Shown here: positions 14,226 to 64,000 of the stretch, piece after piece
Layout: every line of letters starts with the position of its first letter
Position numbering within the stretch: position 1 is the stretch's first letter
Source of the DNA: Isoperla grammatica
Taxonomy: Eukaryota; Arthropoda; Insecta; Plecoptera; Perlodidae
Assembly (NCBI GenBank): GCA_945910005.1
Contig: OX246746.1
Location: forward strand, 44,527,468 to 44,591,467
Length of the DNA: 64,000 bases
Direction of reading: 5' to 3'
Translations under genes and position numbers: made by a program
The notes under the pieces: generated by a model
Told to the model about the DNA's origin: nothing
What the model saw: the letters and a program-made list of their open reading frames with translations, nothing else
The model's database searches: none

Positions 14226-14440
14226 CCACCAGGGACGGCTTGTGAGAACACGGAGAAAGAATAAGAGGATCTATTGTTCCCAGTATCAATAGACTCTGAG
14301 GTAAAAGAAGGGTACCTATGTAATTGTCTAGATCAAGAACAGATTGTTAACTTACACATCCCTTGGGTTTGTCAGCAAACATCTCCGCTCTTGCCAACTA
14401 GTCTAGCCTAAAACTTGTAGGCTTTCACGGCCCAAGTCAA

Positions 14441-14692
14441 TATTAATAATTCTTGGCTGTCGGGTGTCGCCGCATCCATCGTTTATTGAAAACTAGAAAT
14501 AAGCTAGTAATAATAACTAGTAACAGCTAATAATAAGCTAGTAATAATAACTAGTAATAGCTAATAAGCTAGTAGAAAACTAGTAATAGCTAATAAGCTA
14601 GTAATAATTAGTAATAGCTAATAAGCTAGTAGAAAACTAGTTTTCAATGAACGATGGATGCGGCGACACCCGACAACCAGGAATTATTAATA
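14441..14692. mobile_element. Foldback element with about 55-nt arms
   Basis: The arm at 14441-14495 (containing GTCGGGTGTCGCCGCATCCA) is the inverted complement of 14637-14692 (TGGATGCGGCGACACCCGAC). The 141-nt loop is a degenerate array of CTAGTAATAA/AGCTAATAAG. A related single arm with the same flank (GGCTTTCACGGCC next to TTGGGCC) occurs inverted at about 40765-40900, so this is a dispersed family. Confidence 0.8.
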
Positions 14693-16150
14693 GTCTAGCC
14701 TACTGGGTCATCTGTCGGGAATATATTAGGAAGGAATGTCAATAATAAATAACAAATATACAAATCTTTTTTAATGAAAACAACAGATTTGATATCAGTA
14801 CAATCATTATAAGCCCTAATAAATGAGGCTCATTTACTTAAAATCAATACAAAATGATTCTTAAAATATTTTATAAAATGAAATGCAATATTCTTGGGAG
14901 TGGAATGCAAGTTTCTTGAATACCAACTTCTCACAAGGCCCCTAACTATCACGGGTTTGGACGGAATATGATGCACTATGCAAGAAGTCTAAGTAGTTGT
15001 AAAGAATAAAAACTAACATGAGTACAGAATACATAGGGCTAAGTGGAGACCAAAGATTACATTTCTAATCCACTATAAAAAATATCCGTTTTGTGTATTT
15101 GAACATCAGTTAACAAATTGCATCGAGTAATGTTTTCTGTACAAAAATATTTGTCGAGATTCATACATGACATTAATATGTATATATAGACAGTTTATTA
15201 TAATGGTCTAAATTTGTTTGGAAATACACTGTTGTATGTAACCAATAATACTACATCTGAAAACATGGAACCAATGTAAGGCACACCAAGCATGGTTGGA
15301 ACTATATTCTAAACTCTTAAGGGTGAAACTCCAATTATGAACAAACAAACCTATTACAAAATTGATAATGGGATGATATTTCAATATCTAAATTGATTTG
15401 TTCAATGGTTTAGAACTTTAGATAATGTCTGGTATGCACAAATGTTTGAAATACTAATATGTTTTTATATTACAAACAGTCCATTGACTGGTTAAGTGTG
15501 CACTGTAGGTTTATATAGACACGTAGTTTCAAGTGTTCATTATGACGTGTAAACTAACGAGCCCTCAGCAGAGGAAGACCAACTCCGCTGTTACACGGGT
15601 TAAGTGCATCACATAATTAGACTTTGTGCGTCATTTTTAGATTAGTTAATTCGATGCATATAGTTGGTTTACAGATAGTGATAATTACAAGAGCTTTGTT
15701 ACATGCCGTGTTTTCTATTTTCTAGTGCCTGCTACCAATAGTTTTTCTGAGTAAAAACTCTATCATATAATAAAAAAGGTAACAAGTCAAGGTATTAATC
15801 AACGGTGAATTGAGAAAAACGTGATATTTCCCAGTAAAATCCAAAACCCAAAATAGTAAAAAAAAAAAAAAAATAACAAATTTTGATTTAACATAGTACC
15901 GTAATATTGTAAATGGTGAACACTCTAGTATGCTTCTACTAACCAGTAATGATTCATCGAGCGTTATGGCTAGGAAATAAATATTTTGCCTTGAAAAATG
16001 AGTAATGTGCATCTTGAAGTAACTCGTAAATCGTGATAGCTTAGCATTTGTTTTTCATCTGTAGTGGCTGAGGCCTGGCCTTGCCAAACAACAGGCTAGG
16101 GTGGAGCCAGAGTTTATGATACCAAGCTGACCACACCTGTAGATGCCCTA
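14693..16150. other. Intergenic, no recognised gene
   Basis: AT-rich DNA with no supported coding, RNA or transposon feature. Confidence 0.5.
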
Positions 16151-16153
16151 ACA

Positions 16154-16389
16154 ATGCAGTGGACAATAGCTGCAATGCAGGTATAGGGAAAGCCCGCGGC
16201 AAATACCATTGCAATAGACCATGTGGAGCGATTGTCAAGTTTCTAAGAATTTACAGGTCCACCTTGCTTTGGTGCAGTCAATGCAGTGGATAATAGCTAC
16301 ATATTAACGTATCGGGATATCCCGCGGCAAATACCATTGAAATGTGGAGCGATTGTCACTTCTGAGAATTTAAAGGTCCATCTTGCTTC
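16154..16389. repeat. Two direct copies of a repeat of about 115-125 bp
   Basis: Both copies contain GCAGTGGA(C/T)AATAGCT, CCCGCGGCAAATACCATTG and GTGGAGCGATTGTCA followed by GAATTTA(C/A)AGGTCCA. They start near 16154 and 16281 and differ by small indels. Confidence 0.85.
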
Positions 16390-16948
16390 TTATGGCGTGG
16401 CTACTAAAACAACATTCTTCTATATAATATAAATATTTACTTATTGGGAACACTGTAAAAGTAAATATTTATTGCATTTCTATATTTTGTCCATAAGGCT
16501 AAAATAATGCTGGAAAGTACCCATATCATCCACAAAAATACAACATAATGATGTCTTATCAAACTGAATTAGTTATTTTAAATATCTCATTCAAAAAGTA
16601 AAACTACAGTAGGCCTATGTCCTTTTCACACTATAAAAATATATGCCTAGTACCAAAACTTTGAAAATGATACAAATTAATTTGAAATCAATATTGCTAT
16701 AGTTCCACACACCCAACCTCCAGTCAATATATGGTGCCCCTGATTACTGGAATGTAGTATACATGGAATGTAAGATATAAATGCAAGTTTTGTGCATAAT
16801 CTACAGTTGTGCATTTAACTGACAGACTTGCTAATTACTACTCAACTTCAGCTAAGATCACCAGAGCAGTTTGTAGCAAAAAAACAGAAACTATTTTTGC
16901 CTGGCATGATTCTTTTACACTTTGTAATGTACGACAAATATTGAAGTA

Positions 16949-18263
16949 CAGTCAAACTTCGTTATGACGTTTACCGTTACGACGTTTTCACGGTTAACAC
17001 GTCGAATTATGAGTTGTCACGCTCAACTTGCATAAGACTAATGTTATTTTTATTCGTTATGACGTTCTTCAATAGCACGTTTTCACGCTTAGGACGCAAT
17101 AATTTCTTTGTCCCGTGCCGACTTTATTTGCGTTTACCACGTTTTCGAGGAGCCATGGTCTTTTAAAAATGACAGCTCGTTATCTACGAGGCCTAGCTGA
17201 GACCCTTTCCCCTCGACGGCGACCGCCCAACGTCAGTGGCAGCACAAACCCTGAAGATATCCCCCCCCCCCCCCCCCCCTCCTTGCCAGGTGCCGACTAA
17301 CAACAATACAGAGGCCCGCGGCGGTTTACTGTGCTCGCCAGTATGCTGACCCACCCCAACCCTCCCGCTACCGGATCTTCGCACGTGCAGTCTGGCCCAA
17401 GTTTTGTTCAGACAGCCGTCAATGTTCTTTGTGTGTTATTCTACAAGCAGGTCTGTCATTATGGCTAAACGAAAACCCACTCAGTTTTCTTTGAAAAGAA
17501 AACTGGAAATTATTAACATTGTTGATCGCAACCCCAATAAGACGCGAACCGAATTGTCAAAAACACTAGAGATTCCCGCGTCAACACTAAACACCATTAT
17601 GAAAAATAGAGTAAAGATTCAAGAGAACCAATTTGCGGAACCAACATGAAAGCGAGCTCGCCTTCAAACCTGGCTAAAATGGTACGTTATTTTCACGTGA
17701 TAATTTGTCAAAATTATCTCTTTCTCTTTTCCATGGGCGAGCGGGCGCTCTCGCTCTCATTTCAAGGTCCTTCCCCTTAACCCCCCCTCCCCCCCCCGGC
17801 CATCCACTGTGAGCTTAGCAAGGCCGTGACACAGGCCATTGAGATAAAATATAACCCGCTTGACAGGTTTTTTGGTTTGTCAGTCCACGGTCAGTGTAGA
17901 GGGGAGCGGGCGGGTGACTGTCTGGTGTGGTTGAGTTCAGCCAGACTGACTGACGGCAACGCGCGGGCGCTTTCGTTGTTATTCAGACGCGCGCGACGAG
18001 TGATTTAAATATTTAATTAGTATATTAGTATGTACTTTATTATTTACAGTAGCCAGCTTCACAATATAGGCCTGTAAAATATTAATAACTTTTGATATTG
18101 AAGTATTTTTTCATTCTTTTTATACTAGCTAAAACATCAATGTATTTCAAATTAAAGAATATTCAATTCTGACATGTTTTTATTTATTTTCGTTATGACG
18201 TTTTCACGTTTACGAGTTTTTTTTTTCCTGGCCCTTCAGAAACGTCCTAACAAAGTTTGACTG
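16949..18263 (+). mobile_element. pogo/Tigger-type DNA transposon, non-autonomous
   Basis: The left end CAGTCAAACTTCGTTATGAC and right end CAAAGTTTGACTG are inverted, and both are flanked by TA, the pogo/mariner target. Subterminal copies of GTTATGACGTTTTCACG lie near both ends. Only 1.3 kb long, it keeps an N-terminal HTH coding stretch (17461-17649) and lacks a DDE catalytic domain. Confidence 0.88.
17461..17649 (+). CDS. HTH (psq/CENP-B N-terminal) fragment of a pogo-type transposase
   Basis: A 62-residue frame from the ATG at 17461 reads MAKRKPTQFSLKRKLEIINI, then NKTRTELSKTLEIPASTLNT and IMKNRVKI. This is the first helix-turn-helix of CENP-B/pogo-family transposases, which binds the element's ends. 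The reading frame stops just after the HTH, and no second HTH or DDE domain follows. A diverged copy of the same fragment, also ending here, lies at 25942-26115 on the other strand. It is either a relic or a binding-only peptide; I cannot tell which. Confidence 0.75.
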   Translation: MAKRKPTQFSLKRKLEIINIVDRNPNKTRTELSKTLEIPASTLNTIMKNRVKIQENQFAEPT

Positions 18264-18646
18264 TATACAGAGGGAGTGTGAACGTTTAGTTGTACTTCAG
18301 ACTAATTGTAAGATTCCACAAGCTGCCGATGTATAATACATGTTTGGTCTCAACGTTATAGGCTAGGCACTTTTACTGTGGACAGCAAGGTATATAGAAT
18401 GTTTGATGGGCCATACAACAGCTGTATTTCCACAACATACTAAGATCTAAACCGTCGACTCTATATGGACGATAGCCAGCACAACCAGCTCTATCTAGCC
18501 TCACATGTCACGCCCGGAACAACTGATGACATTTCCGGTAGTGCAAACAAACCTTGCCCTAAAACAAGCAAAAACAATTAGGCTTACTCATACACATTTC
18601 CACATTATCAAGTAATTGCACTTCAAATTAAATACTTAAACCACAC

Positions 18647-19112
18647 TAGGGATAGCATCGATTAACCGGAAACCGGTTCCAGACCGGTTTTGATTTTAAA
18701 ATTGGTTACAGGTAAGGATGTGTGAATCAGGTTCGAATCAAATATCGAACAGTTCACGATTGAAAATTCGAACATCGAATACGAATATCGAATATCGTTT
18801 CTTCACGAGAAATAGTACAACGAATAGCCGAGCTGTTTTTCTTCTATTATTATGAAAAGCGAAAAAATGGCAACATGGTGAGGTGACCACGGAAGAATAT
18901 CAGTACAACATCACGAATACAGTTCGATTTCGACTCTCGAATATGACTTTCAAATTTTAACAACATGGTATTTTACGAGAGTTAAATTTGGTGCTACTTT
19001 CAAATTTTGTGAGATCAAATAGTTTGAATTTTTTAACAGTAAGTATTTGAATATTTCACATTCACTATTTGAAACAACTATTCGAAATTAGAGTATTTGC
19101 ACTGTATCCCTA
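18647..19112. mobile_element. hAT-like MITE or two nested fragments
   Basis: The left end TAGGGATAGCATCGATTAAC and right end GTATCCCTA are inverted over about 8 bases. CCGGTT motifs near the left and a second apparent end (TAAGGATGTGTGAATC followed by TTCGAA motifs) suggest one element inside another. Flanking 8-mers do not match, so the boundaries are uncertain. Confidence 0.5.
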
Positions 19113-19311
19113 GTTAAAGGGCTTCATAACTGAGTACCTGCCTCATCCTTGCATCTCTCGACGGGCAGGCAAGCCTTCCATCGGCCAACCATGTGTCTGG
19201 TAGCAACACTGGAACCACGTTTCAGTCCTTAGTTTCACTCGCGTGAAGTGCTCCCCCCATTTACAATCTTACATGAGGTGGCTAGTAGCCAACAATGTCT
19301 CAATGTTGGCC

Positions 19312-19935
19312 GCTTTCCTGATCCTTTGTCCTCTTATGCTGACAAAGAGGAGCCCATGTTCCTACTGCACCTCCCCTCCCCTTCATTACAATCATACGCG
19401 CAAGATGGTGGGTAGCCTAGCGTCACCCGCTTTCCTGATCCTTTGTCCTCTTATGCCGACAAAGAGGAGCCCATGTTCCTACTGCACCTCCCCTCCCCTT
19501 CATTACAATCATACGCGCAAGATGGTGGGTAGCCTAGCGTCACCCGCTTTCCTGATCCTTTGTCCTCTTATGCCGACAAAGACGAGCCCATGTTCCTACT
19601 GCACCTCCCCTCCCCTTCATTACAATCATACGCGCAAGATGGTGGGTAGCCTAGCGTCACCCGCTTTCCTGATCCTTTGTCCTCTTATGCCGACAAAGAC
19701 GAGCCCATGTTCCTACTGCACCTCCCCTCCCCTTCATTACAATCATACGCGCAAGATGGTGGGTAGCCTAGCGTCACCCGCTTTCCTGATCCTTTGTCCT
19801 CTTATGCCGACAAAGACGAGCCCATGTTCCTACTGCACCTCCCCTCCCCTTCATTACAATCATACGCGCAAGATGGTGGGTAGCCTAGCGTCACCCGCTT
19901 TCCTGATCCTTTGTCCTCTTATGCCGACAAAGCAG
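19312..19935. repeat. 117-bp tandem repeat, five full copies and a partial sixth
   Basis: Units start at about 19312, 19429, 19546, 19663, 19780 and 19897 with GCTTTCCTGATCCTTTGTCC and include ATACGCGCAAGATGGTGGGT. The unit length is a multiple of three (39 codons), which produces a 232-codon open frame; there is no domain, and a repeat artefact is the simplest reading. Confidence 0.95.
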
Positions 19936-20402
19936 GGTTGATCTTTTTGCCTCTCCAACTCCCCCCCCAACCAAATTACAATAATACACGAGATGGCAGA
20001 CAGCCTACGTCCCAAGGTCGCCTGCTTTTCCTCAGCCATACAATCTTATGCAAATGCTCACTTTTAGCGAATAGTTTTTTTTTTTTTTTTTTTTACAAAC
20101 AGGGGTTGTACAAGAAGACAACGTCAATGTTCTAGATGCTGTTTAAGTTTCAGTAGCTAATTAAGAACTAACAAAAACTTCTAGTGCAGTATAATTTTGA
20201 GACAGTATAAATGTTGTGTAGTAGCCCTGCAGTGCGATTCTGAATGGCCGTGATAAGTTTAACGCATGCTTTTTGTCATTACAGTAGGCAAATGCAAGAC
20301 GGTGATTAGCTCATCGCCTTCTTTTAACGACAAAAACTCGGGTTAAACTTATTGACGCCCATTTAGAATGGCGGCCCTGGACGAGATGCAGATACTTACT
20401 AT
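19936..20402. other. Downstream flank or 3' UTR region of the contactin gene
   Basis: It begins with a diverged half-unit of the 117-bp repeat and a T run (about 20070-20092). Some of the contactin 3' UTR must lie here if the stop at 20403 is right, but no convincing polyadenylation signal was located on the minus strand. Confidence 0.4.
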
Positions 20403-63831
<43,429 letters not shown>

Positions 63832-63926
63832 CTATAAAGTAAAGCAGAGTTTTAACTGGTTATAGACAAGACACAAACAATGAGAAGCTCTACTACCAAT
63901 GTCCATCTGCACACTTGCTCACAATA

Positions 63927-64000
63927 CAGTGGAACCTCGTTTGTACGTTTTCCAGGGGAGTGAATGAAAAAAACGTACTAATGGAAAAAACGCAGTATTG
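63927..64000. mobile_element. Left end of a pogo/Tigger-like element, cut by the window edge
   Basis: CAGTGGAACCTCGTTTGTAC next to TA, followed by AAAAAACGTACTAATGG, matches the style of the pogo-like ends at 31929 and 35893. The remainder is outside the window. Confidence 0.7.

Noticed and set aside
19243..19941. 232-codon open frame on the plus strand
   Set aside because: It is produced by a 117-bp tandem unit whose length is a multiple of three; no domain or start context supports a gene.

Overview
This window is repeat-packed nuclear DNA of an animal, most likely an arthropod. The visible protein sequence of the one resident gene reads closest to what is known of insect and crustacean contactin, so a crustacean or other pancrustacean with a large TE-rich genome is the best guess; the species cannot be fixed from the sequence.

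The only host gene I can support is a CONTACTIN gene on the minus strand. Sixteen exons run from 63831 down to the stop codon at 20403. All splice sites are AG/GT and every phase joins, giving 2871 nt, or 956 residues plus stop. The product begins at the end of an early Ig domain, continues through five more Ig domains and four fibronectin type III domains, and ends in a short hydrophobic tail that looks like a GPI-anchor signal. The 5' exons (signal peptide, any lectin domain, first Ig) lie beyond the right edge. Contactin is a GPI-anchored adhesion protein; in insects it works in septate junctions with neurexin IV and neuroglian.

Layout: 1-20402 is downstream flank dominated by tandem repeats (80-, 53-, 75-, ~104-, 42- and 117-bp units and a 2.7-kb array of a 19-bp GACGTC unit), plus a foldback element and a pogo-type transposon. 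20403-63831 is the contactin gene, whose introns are filled with DNA transposons (many hAT elements with 8-bp target duplications; pogo/Tigger-like elements flanked by TA; one TTAA-flanked element), non-LTR retrotransposon fragments and a Penelope-like fragment.

The most striking structures are: (1) a nest of hAT elements four levels deep at 54295-62734, five elements in all, every one with 8-bp target duplications, the third level being a near-complete intron-containing BED-finger transposase interrupted by the fourth; (2) two contactin exon edges tandemly amplified into intronic minisatellites, one carrying a splice acceptor plus 70 bp of exon (50678-52155), the other a splice donor plus exon end (41201-41664); (3) many hAT families that share similar ends but each carry their own subterminal short motif; (4) coding-like segments of unknown origin at about 59714-60662 inside the nested hAT block.
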